DNA of 53,902 nt, taken from assembly GCA_003105195.1 (NCBI GenBank), contig PQAH01000020.1, forward strand, positions 1 to 53,902, given 5' to 3'. This stretch comes from Bradyrhizobiaceae bacterium (GTDB taxonomy: Bacteria > Pseudomonadota > Alphaproteobacteria > Rhizobiales > Xanthobacteraceae). This document shows, one piece after another, positions 18,583 through 27,079 of this stretch (within the stretch, counting starts at the first letter, position 1; each line of letters starts with the position of its first letter). The notes below the pieces were generated by a model. The model saw only the letters and a list, made by a program, of their open reading frames with translations, did not search any database and was not told the DNA's origin. A program made the position numbers and the translations under genes.

Positions 18583-21414
18583 TTATGCGGTGGGCTCTTC
18601 GGGCTTGACGAGTTCGCCGAGGTCCGGCTCGCCGCAGCGCGCCAGCATGACGGAGCGCGCCGCGTCGCGCAGCCGGACCACGGACGCGAAGTCGCTGCCG
18701 CCCGGCACGATCGGCGCGCCGATCGCGACGCTCAGGCGCGCACGGCGCGGGAACCACTGCTCGCCGCGCAGCATCGAGCGGGTGCCGCCGATGATCCCGG
18801 GCACGACCGGCAGGCCCGCCTCCGCAGCGACCTTGAAGGCGCCGAGATAGAAGGCCGAGAGGCCCGGCCTGCGCGTGAAGGTTCCTTCCGGAAAGAACAC
18901 GAGAACGCGGCCCTCCCGCGCCGCCGCCGTGACGGCCTCCGCGTCGGCGAGGCTGCTCGCGACGTCGTAGCGCGCGACGAAGACCGTGCCGAGAGCGCGC
19001 AGGAAGGGCCCGGCGAACAGCTGGCCGGCCAGTTCCTTCTTGGCGACGAAGGCGGGCTCGCCCGGCAGCACGGCCGCGAGCAGGAGCGCGTCCGCATAGC
19101 TCGAATGATTGAACAGCAGCACCGCGTCGCGTCGTGGGACGCGTTCGAGAGCGTGCGTCGTCACGCCGGCGCCGAGCAGCGCGAAGGCTCCGCGCGCCAG
19201 GCGGCGCACGGCGCCCCAGCGCCACGCGCGGCGCGGCAGCAGCATGACCGCGAACCAGGCCAGCGTTGCGCTCGACGCCACCACCAGCCACCACCACGCC
19301 GCATAGAGCAGCTCCAACGCGCGATGGCCGAGGCGCCGCGCCTGCGGGCCGGCCGCCGCCAGCGACAGGCGCAGGATCTGCCACCAGAGAGAGCGCTGCG
19401 GCGCGCCGACCGTGCCGGTCTCGTAGAGCGCCTTGGCGGCGCTGCGCCGGATCTTGCCGCTCGAGGTCTTCGGTACGGTGCGCGGCGGCGCCAGCACGAC
19501 GTCGTCCGGCGGCGTGCCGGCGACATCGGTGACGACCTCGTGGATGCGGGCCTGCAGCGCCCCGCGTCCCCCGGCATCCTCCGCGCGCGTCTCGGCCAGC
19601 ACCACGACCCGTTCGGTGCCCGAGGCGCGATCCGTGACGCCGAACACCGCCACGCCGCCCTTGCGCACGCCGCCGATCTCGGCCACCGCCTCCTCGATCT
19701 GCTGCGGGTAGAGGTGGCGCCCGGCCCGGATGATGATGTCCTTGACCCGGCCCGTGATGTGGACGTCGCCCTGCGCCACATAGGCGCGGTCGCCGCTGTC
19801 GAGCCAGCCGTCGCGGATCAGCGCACGGGTCTTGGCCTCGTTGCGGAAGTAGCCCGCGGTCGCCGAGGGACCGCGAAACTCGAGCCGGCCCTCCTGGCGC
19901 TCGCCCACCTCTCGGCCGGCCTCGTCGACGATGCGGATCTCGTGGCCGGGCAGGGGATGGCCGCAGGCGACGATCTGCAGCGGGCGCGGGTCGTCGGGCC
20001 TCGCCGGCTCGGCAACCCCGCGGCCCGCAAGCGCGGCGCCGTCGACGCGGTCGATGACCGGCAGGCGGCCCGGTGGCGGGAAGGCGAGGCCGACCGCGTT
20101 CTCGGCGAGGCCGTAGACCGGCGCCATGGCCTCCGGCCGGAAGCCGTAGCGGGCGAAGCGTTCGCTGAACCGTTGCAGCGTCTGCGGGCTCACCGGCTCG
20201 GCGCCGTTCGCGACCATGCGCAGCGCGCCGAGATCGAGGCCCTCCAGGGCCGCATCGTCGATCTTGCCGAGGCAGAGCTCGAAGCCGAAATTCGGCGCCG
20301 CCGAGAGCGTCGCGCGGAACCGGTGCATCGTCCACAACCAGCTCTCCGGACGCACCAGGAAGCTGAGCGGCGACATCGCGTAGAGTGGCGCCGCGAAATG
20401 CAGGCAGCCGAGCCAGGCACCGATCAGCCCCATGTCGTGGTAGAGCGGCAGCCAGCTCACGAACACGTCGGCCGAGCTCGCCTCCATCGCAACACCCATG
20501 GCGCGGATATTGGCGAGCAGGTTGGCGTGGCTCAGCACCACCCCCTTCGGGTCGCCGGTCGAGCCCGAGGTGTATTGGATCAGCGCGGTGGCGGCGGGAT
20601 CCGTGACCGGCGGGAGCGCAAGCGGCACACCTTCTGCGAGCTCGGCGACGCTCGCGACCGCGCGCAGGCTCTCGGCCTGGCCGCGCAGCAGCAGCGCCGC
20701 CGCGCGCGCTTCCGGCACCGTGATCAGCAGGCAGGCGCCGGCATTGCGCAGGATGCCGGCCTGGCGCCGCAGATGGTCCTCGATCTGCGAGAGCCGCAAC
20801 GGCGGATAGATCGGCACCGGCACCGCGCCCGCGTAGAGCACACCGAAGAAGGCTGCGAAGAAATCGAGGCCCGTCGGCAACATCAGGGCGATGCGGTCGC
20901 CCGGCGCGACGTCGCGACGGACGAGCCCGGCGGCGACCGCGCGCGCCGCTGCGCGGAGCTCTGCGAAGGTCAGTGAGCCGAGCACGGTGCTTTCGTCCTG
21001 CAGCACCGTGAGGTGTCGCCGGTCCGCGTGCCGCGCCACGTGCCACTCGAGCACCTCGACCAGGGTCCGCGCTTCACTCGCGGCCGGCACCGGCGGCAGG
21101 GCTTCGGGGGCCGCAGGCAGGGCAGCGGCGGGCGCCGTGCCGGCCCTCGCCAGCGCCGCGATGAGGTCGGCGACCGTCTCGGCCTCGCCGATGAGCGCGC
21201 CGGGCAGGCGGACCCGGAAGGCGCGCTCGACCCGCAGGATCAGCTCGGTGCGCCCGAGGCTGTCGATGCCGAGGTCGCGCTCGATCCGGCTCGCCGGCGA
21301 GATCTCGATCGCGTCCGCGCGCCGCGGATGCAGCTCGCGCACCAGCGCCCGCACCACCGCGATCAGGTCGCGCGCCTGCGCGTCGGCCGGCCGGGTCTCG
21401 GTGTTCGCGTCCAC
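18583..21414 (-). CDS. ACP - acyl-AMP ligase - PlsC acyltransferase fusion
   Basis: 943-residue three-domain protein. Residues about 15-95 are an acyl carrier domain with the phosphopantetheine Ser52 in DLGIDSLGRTEL. Residues about 125-690 are an AMP-forming ligase of fatty acyl-AMP-ligase type, with IQYTSGSTGDPKGVV, WLPLYHDMGLIG, YGLAENAVGLAF, DSGDRAYV and a terminal TSSGKIRR. After hydrophobic segments comes a PlsC/LPLAT domain with NHSSYAD (His770, Asp775) and FPEGTF. This suggests that a free fatty acid is adenylated, loaded on the built-in ACP and transferred to a glycerol-phosphate-type acceptor. The start is GTG at 21414, with no Shine-Dalgarno visible upstream; a FixK/FNR-like dyad and a -10 element lie immediately upstream. 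Confidence 0.9.
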   Translation of the reverse strand: MDANTETRPADAQARDLIAVVRALVRELHPRRADAIEISPASRIERDLGIDSLGRTELILRVERAFRVRLPGALIGEAETVADLIAALARAGTAPAAALPAAPEALPPVPAASEARTLVEVLEWHVARHADRRHLTVLQDESTVLGSLTFAELRAAARAVAAGLVRRDVAPGDRIALMLPTGLDFFAAFFGVLYAGAVPVPIYPPLRLSQIEDHLRRQAGILRNAGACLLITVPEARAAALLLRGQAESLRAVASVAELAEGVPLALPPVTDPAATALIQYTSGSTGDPKGVVLSHANLLANIRAMGVAMEASSADVFVSWLPLYHDMGLIGAWLGCLHFAAPLYAMSPLSFLVRPESWLWTMHRFRATLSAAPNFGFELCLGKIDDAALEGLDLGALRMVANGAEPVSPQTLQRFSERFARYGFRPEAMAPVYGLAENAVGLAFPPPGRLPVIDRVDGAALAGRGVAEPARPDDPRPLQIVACGHPLPGHEIRIVDEAGREVGERQEGRLEFRGPSATAGYFRNEAKTRALIRDGWLDSGDRAYVAQGDVHITGRVKDIIIRAGRHLYPQQIEEAVAEIGGVRKGGVAVFGVTDRASGTERVVVLAETRAEDAGGRGALQARIHEVVTDVAGTPPDDVVLAPPRTVPKTSSGKIRRSAAKALYETGTVGAPQRSLWWQILRLSLAAAGPQARRLGHRALELLYAAWWWLVVASSATLAWFAVMLLPRRAWRWGAVRRLARGAFALLGAGVTTHALERVPRRDAVLLFNHSSYADALLLAAVLPGEPAFVAKKELAGQLFAGPFLRALGTVFVARYDVASSLADAEAVTAAAREGRVLVFFPEGTFTRRPGLSAFYLGAFKVAAEAGLPVVPGIIGGTRSMLRGEQWFPRRARLSVAIGAPIVPGGSDFASVVRLRDAARSVMLARCGEPDLGELVKPEEPTA

Positions 21415-21447
21415 TCGGAAAGTCTAGGCCCGGCCTGCGGCGGAACC

Positions 21448-21461
21448 TTGATGCGCGTCAA
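21448..21461 (-). promoter_or_regulatory. FixK/FNR-like dyad upstream of the ACP-ligase-PlsC gene
   Basis: TTGATGCGCGTCAA is an exact TTGA-N6-TCAA dyad. On the minus strand the hexamer TAGACT (21421-21426) is centred exactly 31 bases away, as expected for a class II promoter. The predicted transcription start falls at about 21413, on the GTG start codon itself. The site is also about 235 bases upstream of the nap operon in the other direction. Confidence 0.5.
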
Positions 21462-21596
21462 CGGGGGGCGCGGGCCTCGCCGCCCGTCTTTCGCGGGACG
21501 CCATCCGTCTGCAAGGCCTCTTCCGGCAGCAGAACGAATTGAGCTTGTGCGACTCGGGCGCGAGGTCCGCACGGCGTCGCGCGCAATGGACGAGCT

Positions 21597-21610
21597 ATGA
21601 CATAGATCAA
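21597..21610 (+). promoter_or_regulatory. FixK/FNR/NnrR-like dyad upstream of the nap operon
   Basis: ATGACATAGATCAA matches the FNR-type consensus TTGAT-N4-ATCAA in eight of ten defined positions. It lies 86 bases before the first nap-operon start codon. The -10 region at the expected distance (GATACG, 21631-21636) is weak, as is common for activator-dependent promoters. Nap operons are often under such regulators, which supports the assignment. Confidence 0.55.
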
Positions 21611-21695
21611 TGCGCGTCTTGCTGCAGCGCGATACGCATCCTCCGCAACGGTGAGATCATCGGCCGCAAAGGTCGTCCGCTCCGGGGGGAGCTCC

Positions 21696-22037
21696 ATGGT
21701 CACGCGTTTCGCCGCCGCGCCGCAGCGTCGGACTGTGCACCGTCGCGGATTCCTCTCGGGTGAATGGATGCTCGCGCGCGGCGACACCGCGAAGACCTCC
21801 GCAACATCTCACGCCTATACCACGATCCTGGTCCAGGCCGCGCCCGGGCGCCTGAGCGACATCGAGCGGCAGGTGGCCGCGATCGGCCTCCGCGGCCTCC
21901 GCGGCTCGACCACGCAGCTGCGCGTTGGCGTAAGCGAGAAGACCGGGCTGGCGAGCGCCTTGGCCTCGATCGGCGAGATCCCGGGCGTTCTTTCGGTCAC
22001 GCTCGCCGGCGCGTCAGTTCCCGAGGTCGACTCATGA
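21696..22037 (+). CDS. NapD-like protein, first gene of the nap operon
   Basis: 113-residue protein. The N-terminus (QRRTVHRRGFLSGEW) resembles the start of NapF. The remainder (from about residue 38) has the beta-alpha-beta pattern and size of NapD, with YTTILVQAAPGRLSDIERQV and a C-terminal IPGVLSVTLAGA similar to the NapD ending. ATG at 21696 is preceded by GGGGGGA. Its stop overlaps the napD start (ATGA). I read it as a second, divergent NapD-like chaperone for NapA maturation, but this rests on pattern and position, not on a clear family match. Iron-sulfur cysteines of a true NapF are absent. Confidence 0.65.
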   Translation: MVTRFAAAPQRRTVHRRGFLSGEWMLARGDTAKTSATSHAYTTILVQAAPGRLSDIERQVAAIGLRGLRGSTTQLRVGVSEKTGLASALASIGEIPGVLSVTLAGASVPEVDS

Positions 22038-22300
22038 ACATCTGCGGTGTCCTCGTCCACGCTTTTCCGGATCGGGTCGCGGAGGTCGCCTCCACGCTCG
22101 CCGGCATGCCGGGTGTCGAGCTGCACGGGCGGGCCGAGGGTGGCCGGCTGATCCTCACGATCGAGGACACGGAGACGACGCGGGCGGTCGACGGCCTCGC
22201 CGCGATCCACACGCTGCCCGGCATCGTCGCGGCCGCGCTCGTCTATCACCACACCGAGTTGGAGCCGGCTGCAGCCGGCACATCTGTCATGGAGCATTGA
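22034..22300 (+). CDS. napD: NapA signal peptide-binding chaperone NapD
   Basis: 88-residue cytoplasmic chaperone that binds the Tat signal of NapA and guides cofactor insertion and export. It has the typical NapD blocks: CGVLVHAFPDR at the start, GVELHGRAEGGRLILTIED in the middle, and LPGIVAAALVYHHTE at the end. The start ATG at 22034 overlaps the previous stop by four bases, and the stop lies three bases before napA. This order is usual for nap operons. Confidence 0.93.
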   Translation: MNICGVLVHAFPDRVAEVASTLAGMPGVELHGRAEGGRLILTIEDTETTRAVDGLAAIHTLPGIVAAALVYHHTELEPAAAGTSVMEH

Positions 22301-22303
22301 TTC

Positions 22304-24829
22304 ATGATCGAGCAATCGCGACGTGAAGTGGTCAAGTCTGCCGCCATCGCCGCGACCGCGGCGGCGGCCGGAGTCACCCTGCCGCAGACGGCCGACGCCC
22401 AGGCGCCTGGCGCGCGTGGCGACGGCATCCGCTGGGACAAGGGCGTATGCCGCTTCTGCGGCACCGGTTGCGGTGTCCTCGTCGGCGTCAAGGGCGGCCG
22501 CGTCGTGGCGACCCAGGGCGATCCCGATGCGCCCGTCAACCGCGGGCTCAACTGCATCAAAGGTTATTTCCTTTCCAAGATCATGTATGGGCAGGATCGC
22601 CTGACCCGGCCGCTCCTGCGCATGAAAGGCGGCAAGTTCGACAAGAACGGCGAGTTCGCGCCCATCAGCTGGGAGCAGGCCTTCACGCTCATGGCCGATA
22701 AGTGGAAGGCCGCGCTCAAGAAGAGCGGCCCGTCCGGTGTCGGCATGTTCGGCTCGGGTCAGTGGACGATCTGGGAAGGCTACGCCGCCGCCAAGCTTTA
22801 CAAGGCCGGATTCCGCTCCAACAACCTGGATCCCAACGCCCGCCACTGCATGGCCTCGGCGGTCGCCGGGTTCATGCGGACGTTCGGCATCGACGAGCCC
22901 ATGGGTTGCTACGACGACCTCGAGCACGCCGACGGCTTCGTGCTGTGGGGCGCCAACATGGCCGAGATGCACCCGATCCTGTGGTCGCGCCTGACCGACC
23001 GGCGCCTGACCCACGGCGGCTGCGAGGTCCACGTGCTGTCGACCTTCGAGAACCGCAATTTCGAGCTCGCCGACAACGCCATGGTGTTCGCCCCGCATTC
23101 CGATCTCGCCATCCTCAATTTCATCGCCAACTACATCATCCAGAACAATGCGGTGAACCCGGACTTCGTCGGCAAGCACGTCGCCTTCGCGCACACGGTC
23201 GAGGATATCGGCTACGGACTGCGTCCCACGCATCCGCTCGAGGCGAAAGCCAGGAATGCATCCCACAAGGCCGGCAAGGACGGCGCCGTCGATCCGGCCG
23301 GCATGCGCGAGATCACCTTCGAGCAGTACCGCGAGGCCGTCGCGAAATACACGCTCGACTACACGGCCAAGCTTTCCGGCGTCGAGCCCGAGAAGCTGGT
23401 CAATCTTGCCAAGCTCTACGCCGACCCCAAGAAGAAGGTCGTGTCGTACTGGACCATGGGCTTCAACCAGCACACCCGCGGCACCTGGGTGAACAATCTC
23501 GTCTACAACATCCACCTTCTGACCGGGAAGATCTCCGAGCCCGGCAACGGGCCGTTCTCGCTCACCGGGCAGCCTTCGGCGTGCGGCACCGCGCGGGAGG
23601 TCGGCACTTTCGCCCACCGCCTTCCGGCTGACATGGTGGTCACCAATCCCGCGCACCGCCAGATCACCGAGAAGATCTGGCAACTCCCGGACGGCACGCT
23701 GCCCGGCAACGTCGGCTATCACGCAGTCGTCCAGCACCGCATGCTCAAGGACGGCAAGCTCAATGCCTATTGGGTGCAGTGCACGAACAACATGCAGACC
23801 GCGCCCAACATGAACGAGGAGGGCTATCCGGGCTACCGCAACCCCGACAATTTCGTGGTGGTGTCCGATCCCTATCCGACGGTCACGGCGCTTGCCGCCG
23901 ACCTCATCCTGCCGACCGCCATGTGGATGGAGAAGGAAGGCGCCTATGGCAACGCCGAGCGGCGCGGCCAGTTCTGGCGCCAGCAGGTCAAGGCGCCGGG
24001 CGAGGCGCGCTCCGACCTGTGGCAGACCATGGAATTCTCCAAGTACTTCAAGGTCGAGGAGGTGTGGCCGGCCGAGCTGATCGCAAAGAAGCCCGAGTAT
24101 CGCGGCAAGACGCTCTACGACGTCCTGTTCGCGAATGGCGTCGTCGACAAGTTCCCGCTCTCGGAGCTGCAGCAGGGCTTTGACAACGACGAATCCAACG
24201 CCTTCGGCTTCTATGTGCAGAAGGGGTTGTTCGAGGAATACGCCCAGTTCGGCCGCGGCAAGGCCCACGACCTCGCACCTTTTGAAAACTACCACAAGAC
24301 ACGCGGGCTGCGCTGGCCGGTGGTCGAGGGCAAAGAGACGCTCTGGCGCTTCCGCGAGGGCTACGACCCCTACGTCAAGGCCGGTGAAAGCGTGAAGTTC
24401 TACGGCAAGCCGGACGGCCGCGCGCGCGTCATCTTTTGTCCCTACGAACCGCCGGCCGAAGCACCGAACAAGGAATTCGACCTCTGGCTGGTCACGGGTC
24501 GGGTGCTGGAGCACTGGCATTCCGGCTCGATGACGCGGCGGGTACCCGAGCTGCATCGCTCTTATCCCAACGCGCAGCTCTTCATGCATCCGGACGACGC
24601 GCAGGAGCGCGGGCTGCGCCGCGGCCAGGCCGTCAAGGTCAAGACCCCGCGCGGCGAAGTGGCGACGCGCGTCGAGACGCGCGGGCGCAACAAGATGCCG
24701 AAGGGCATCGTGTTCATCACGTTCTTCGACGAGACGCAGCTCGTCAACAAGCTCACGCTCGACGCGACGTGCCCGATCTCGAAGGAGACCGACTTCAAGA
24801 AATGCGCCTGCAAGGTGGAGGCGGCGTAG
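22304..24829 (+). CDS. napA: Periplasmic nitrate reductase catalytic subunit
   Basis: 841-residue molybdoenzyme that reduces nitrate to nitrite in the periplasm with a bis-MGD cofactor and one [4Fe-4S] cluster. The N-terminus has a twin-arginine signal ([19 protein letters not shown]). The cluster ligands are in CRFCGTGC and GLNCIKG, and the molybdenum-ligating Cys is in [10 protein letters not shown]. The C-terminal block [19 protein letters not shown] is typical of NapA. The length is close to the family norm. It follows napD by three bases and precedes napG. Confidence 0.97.
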   Translation: MIEQSRREVVKSAAIAATAAAAGVTLPQTADAQAPGARGDGIRWDKGVCRFCGTGCGVLVGVKGGRVVATQGDPDAPVNRGLNCIKGYFLSKIMYGQDRLTRPLLRMKGGKFDKNGEFAPISWEQAFTLMADKWKAALKKSGPSGVGMFGSGQWTIWEGYAAAKLYKAGFRSNNLDPNARHCMASAVAGFMRTFGIDEPMGCYDDLEHADGFVLWGANMAEMHPILWSRLTDRRLTHGGCEVHVLSTFENRNFELADNAMVFAPHSDLAILNFIANYIIQNNAVNPDFVGKHVAFAHTVEDIGYGLRPTHPLEAKARNASHKAGKDGAVDPAGMREITFEQYREAVAKYTLDYTAKLSGVEPEKLVNLAKLYADPKKKVVSYWTMGFNQHTRGTWVNNLVYNIHLLTGKISEPGNGPFSLTGQPSACGTAREVGTFAHRLPADMVVTNPAHRQITEKIWQLPDGTLPGNVGYHAVVQHRMLKDGKLNAYWVQCTNNMQTAPNMNEEGYPGYRNPDNFVVVSDPYPTVTALAADLILPTAMWMEKEGAYGNAERRGQFWRQQVKAPGEARSDLWQTMEFSKYFKVEEVWPAELIAKKPEYRGKTLYDVLFANGVVDKFPLSELQQGFDNDESNAFGFYVQKGLFEEYAQFGRGKAHDLAPFENYHKTRGLRWPVVEGKETLWRFREGYDPYVKAGESVKFYGKPDGRARVIFCPYEPPAEAPNKEFDLWLVTGRVLEHWHSGSMTRRVPELHRSYPNAQLFMHPDDAQERGLRRGQAVKVKTPRGEVATRVETRGRNKMPKGIVFITFFDETQLVNKLTLDATCPISKETDFKKCACKVEAA

Positions 24830-24863
24830 CAGGAGGCGTTCGGCCTCGGAGCCGCGAGCGGCC

Positions 24864-25619
24864 ATGACCCAGGCGCAATCGAAGACGACCTTGTCCCGGC
24901 GGAAGTTCCTGCAGGACTCCGCCCGGACGGCCACCGGCGTGGCGGCCTGTGGCCTCGGCCTCGTCGCATTGGTCGAGCAGTCGAAGTCGTTGCCTGCCAA
25001 CGCGCTGCGTCCTCCCGGGGCGCTGGCGGAGGGCGCCTTTCAGTCCGCCTGCGTGCGTTGCGGCCTGTGCGTGCGTGCCTGCCCCTACGACACGCTCAAG
25101 CTCGCCGAGCTCGGCGCCGGTCCCGCGGCCGGGACGCCGTATTTCCTCGCCCGCCAGGTCCCCTGCGAGATGTGCGAGGACATCCCCTGCGTGAAGGCGT
25201 GTCCGACCGGCGCGCTCATGCACTCGCTCACCGATATCGACAAGGCCAAGATGGGCGTCGCGGTGCTGGTGTCGCGCGAGACCTGCCTCAACTTCCTGGG
25301 CCTGCGTTGCGACGTCTGCTATCGCGACTGCCCGCTGATCGACAAGGCGATCACCCTCGAGGAACGACACAACAAGCGCACCGGCCGCCACGCCATCATG
25401 GAGCCGACCGTGCACGCCGACCAATGCACGGGCTGCGGCAAGTGCGAGAGGTCCTGCGTGCTGGAGGAGGCGGCGATCAAGGTGCTCCCGGTCGCGCTCG
25501 CCACCGGCAAGCTCGGCGAGCACTACCGCCTCGGCTGGGAGGAAAAGAAGAAGCAGGGCGGTCCCCTGGTCCCCGATTTGATCGAGCTGCCGAAGCGCCT
25601 GCCGGGGACGCAGCCATGA
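24864..25619 (+). CDS. napG: Ferredoxin-type protein NapG
   Basis: 251-residue exported iron-sulfur protein that with NapH passes electrons from quinol toward periplasmic nitrate reduction. It has a Tat signal (LSRRKFLQD) and four cysteine clusters for [4Fe-4S] centres: [26 protein letters not shown], the [10 protein letters not shown] region, and [11 protein letters not shown]. It lies 34 bases after napA, and its stop overlaps the napH start (ATGA). Confidence 0.94.
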   Translation: MTQAQSKTTLSRRKFLQDSARTATGVAACGLGLVALVEQSKSLPANALRPPGALAEGAFQSACVRCGLCVRACPYDTLKLAELGAGPAAGTPYFLARQVPCEMCEDIPCVKACPTGALMHSLTDIDKAKMGVAVLVSRETCLNFLGLRCDVCYRDCPLIDKAITLEERHNKRTGRHAIMEPTVHADQCTGCGKCERSCVLEEAAIKVLPVALATGKLGEHYRLGWEEKKKQGGPLVPDLIELPKRLPGTQP

Positions 25620-26566
25620 TCGCCTCCCGCATTCCCGGCCGAGAAGCGGCCCGCTTGTACGGCTGGTGGCGCGCATACCGCTTCCTGCTGCTGCGCCGCG
25701 CCGCGCAGCTCGGCTTTCTCGGCCTGTTCCTGACGGGCCCGCTGTTCGGCGTCTGGATCGCCAAGGGCACGCTCGCCTCGAGCGTCACGTTCGACGTCCT
25801 CCCGCTGACGGACCCTTTCATCTTGCTGCAATCCCTGGCGGCCCGGCACCTGCCGGAAGCGACCGCGCTGATCGGCGCCGCGATCGTCCTCGGCGCCTAC
25901 CTGCTGCTCGGCGGCCGCACCTACTGCAGCTGGGTGTGCCCCATCAATCCGGTCACGGATCTCGCGGCCTATCTGCGCCGCCGGTTCGATCTCGACAAGG
26001 GCTGGAGCATGAAGCCAGCCACGCGCTGGTGGCTGCTCGCCCTCGTCCTCGTGGTGTCGGCCGCGACCGGGACGATCGCCTGGGAGCTGGTGAACCCGAT
26101 CACGGCGTTCTGGCGCGCCGCGGTCTTCGGCGCGGGATTGGGCGTGGTCGGCGTGATCGCCATCTTCGCATTCGACCTGTTTGCCGTGCGGCACGGCTGG
26201 TGCGGCCACATCTGCCCGGTCGGCGCCTTCTATGGCCTGGTCGGCCGGGTCACGCTGCTGCGCGTTTCGGCGCCCGGGCGGGCCCGCTGCGACGACTGCC
26301 TGGACTGCTTCTCGGTCTGTCCCGAGATGCACGTCATCGCGCCGGCGCTGCGCGGCGAGAGAACGGGCCGCGGGCCAGTGATCGCTTCGGGCGACTGCAC
26401 GGTGTGCGGCCGCTGCATCGACGTCTGCCCCGAACGCGTCTTCACCCTGACGCACCGCTTCGACGATCGTCTCGATCCGGCGCCGCCCGAGGCCGAGCCG
26501 GTCGCGCGAGCGTCGCACCAAGATAGCAAGCGCTTGAACCCGGACACGCGCCCGCTGGAGGTCTGA
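25616..26566 (+). CDS. napH: Quinol dehydrogenase membrane component NapH
   Basis: 316-residue inner-membrane iron-sulfur protein with about four to five hydrophobic helices. CxxxCP motifs are present as CSWVCPINP and [10 protein letters not shown]. Two ferredoxin-like clusters follow: [13 protein letters not shown] and [13 protein letters not shown]. NapH oxidises quinol together with NapG. ATG at 25616 overlaps napG by four bases. The frame is open further upstream, but that part is inside napG. napB begins two bases after its stop. Confidence 0.93.
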   Translation: MIASRIPGREAARLYGWWRAYRFLLLRRAAQLGFLGLFLTGPLFGVWIAKGTLASSVTFDVLPLTDPFILLQSLAARHLPEATALIGAAIVLGAYLLLGGRTYCSWVCPINPVTDLAAYLRRRFDLDKGWSMKPATRWWLLALVLVVSAATGTIAWELVNPITAFWRAAVFGAGLGVVGVIAIFAFDLFAVRHGWCGHICPVGAFYGLVGRVTLLRVSAPGRARCDDCLDCFSVCPEMHVIAPALRGERTGRGPVIASGDCTVCGRCIDVCPERVFTLTHRFDDRLDPAPPEAEPVARASHQDSKRLNPDTRPLEV

Positions 26567-26568
26567 AC

Positions 26569-27042
26569 ATGGGTAACGCAACGCGATTGGCAAGACTGCT
26601 GGCGCTGGCGATGGGCGTTCTCGGCGCCGGCATCGTCTTCACCGGCATCGGCGAGGCGCAAGATCGTGTCGGCCTCAAGAGCCTGCGCGGCGATCTCGGG
26701 CTCGAGGACACGAACCCGCCGCCCGGCCTCACCAGGCAGGAGACGCCGGCCGATGGAATGTTCAGCCGCGCCTACCGGCAGCAGCCGCCGCTCATCCCGC
26801 ACCGCATCGAGGGCTACCAGATCTCCAAGGACTACAACCAGTGCATGACCTGTCATGACTGGCCGGCGCACCTCAAGGCTGGCGCGCCCAAGGTGTCCGA
26901 AACGCATTACAGCGACCGCGAGGGGAACCGGCTCGACAAGATCTCCGGCACGCGGTTCTTCTGCACGGCGTGCCATGTCCCGCAAGCCGACGCCAAGCCG
27001 CTCGTGACCAACACCTTCCAGAACGCCACCGAGGTCAAGTGA
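26569..27042 (+). CDS. napB: Diheme cytochrome c subunit of periplasmic nitrate reductase
   Basis: 157-residue periplasmic diheme cytochrome, the small subunit that hands electrons to NapA. It has an N-terminal signal peptide (about residues 1-30, ending near GIGEAQ) and two heme c sites, CMTCH and CTACH. The conserved PPLIPHRIEGYQISKDYNQC segment is present. It starts two bases after napH and is followed by napC. Confidence 0.95.
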   Translation: MGNATRLARLLALAMGVLGAGIVFTGIGEAQDRVGLKSLRGDLGLEDTNPPPGLTRQETPADGMFSRAYRQQPPLIPHRIEGYQISKDYNQCMTCHDWPAHLKAGAPKVSETHYSDREGNRLDKISGTRFFCTACHVPQADAKPLVTNTFQNATEVK

Positions 27043-27079
27043 CGGCGCCGTCGGGCGCGTCCGGAGTGCGGAGACCGGC

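Noticed and set aside
18382-20976. An 864-codon plus-strand open frame
   Set aside because: It lies antisense to the ACP-ligase-PlsC gene and consists of Arg/Gln/Asp/His-rich text with no domain.
21458-21787. A 109-codon minus-strand frame in the nap promoter region
   Set aside because: It covers both FixK/FNR-like dyads and the start of the NapD-like gene and has no protein-like pattern, so the region is better read as regulatory.
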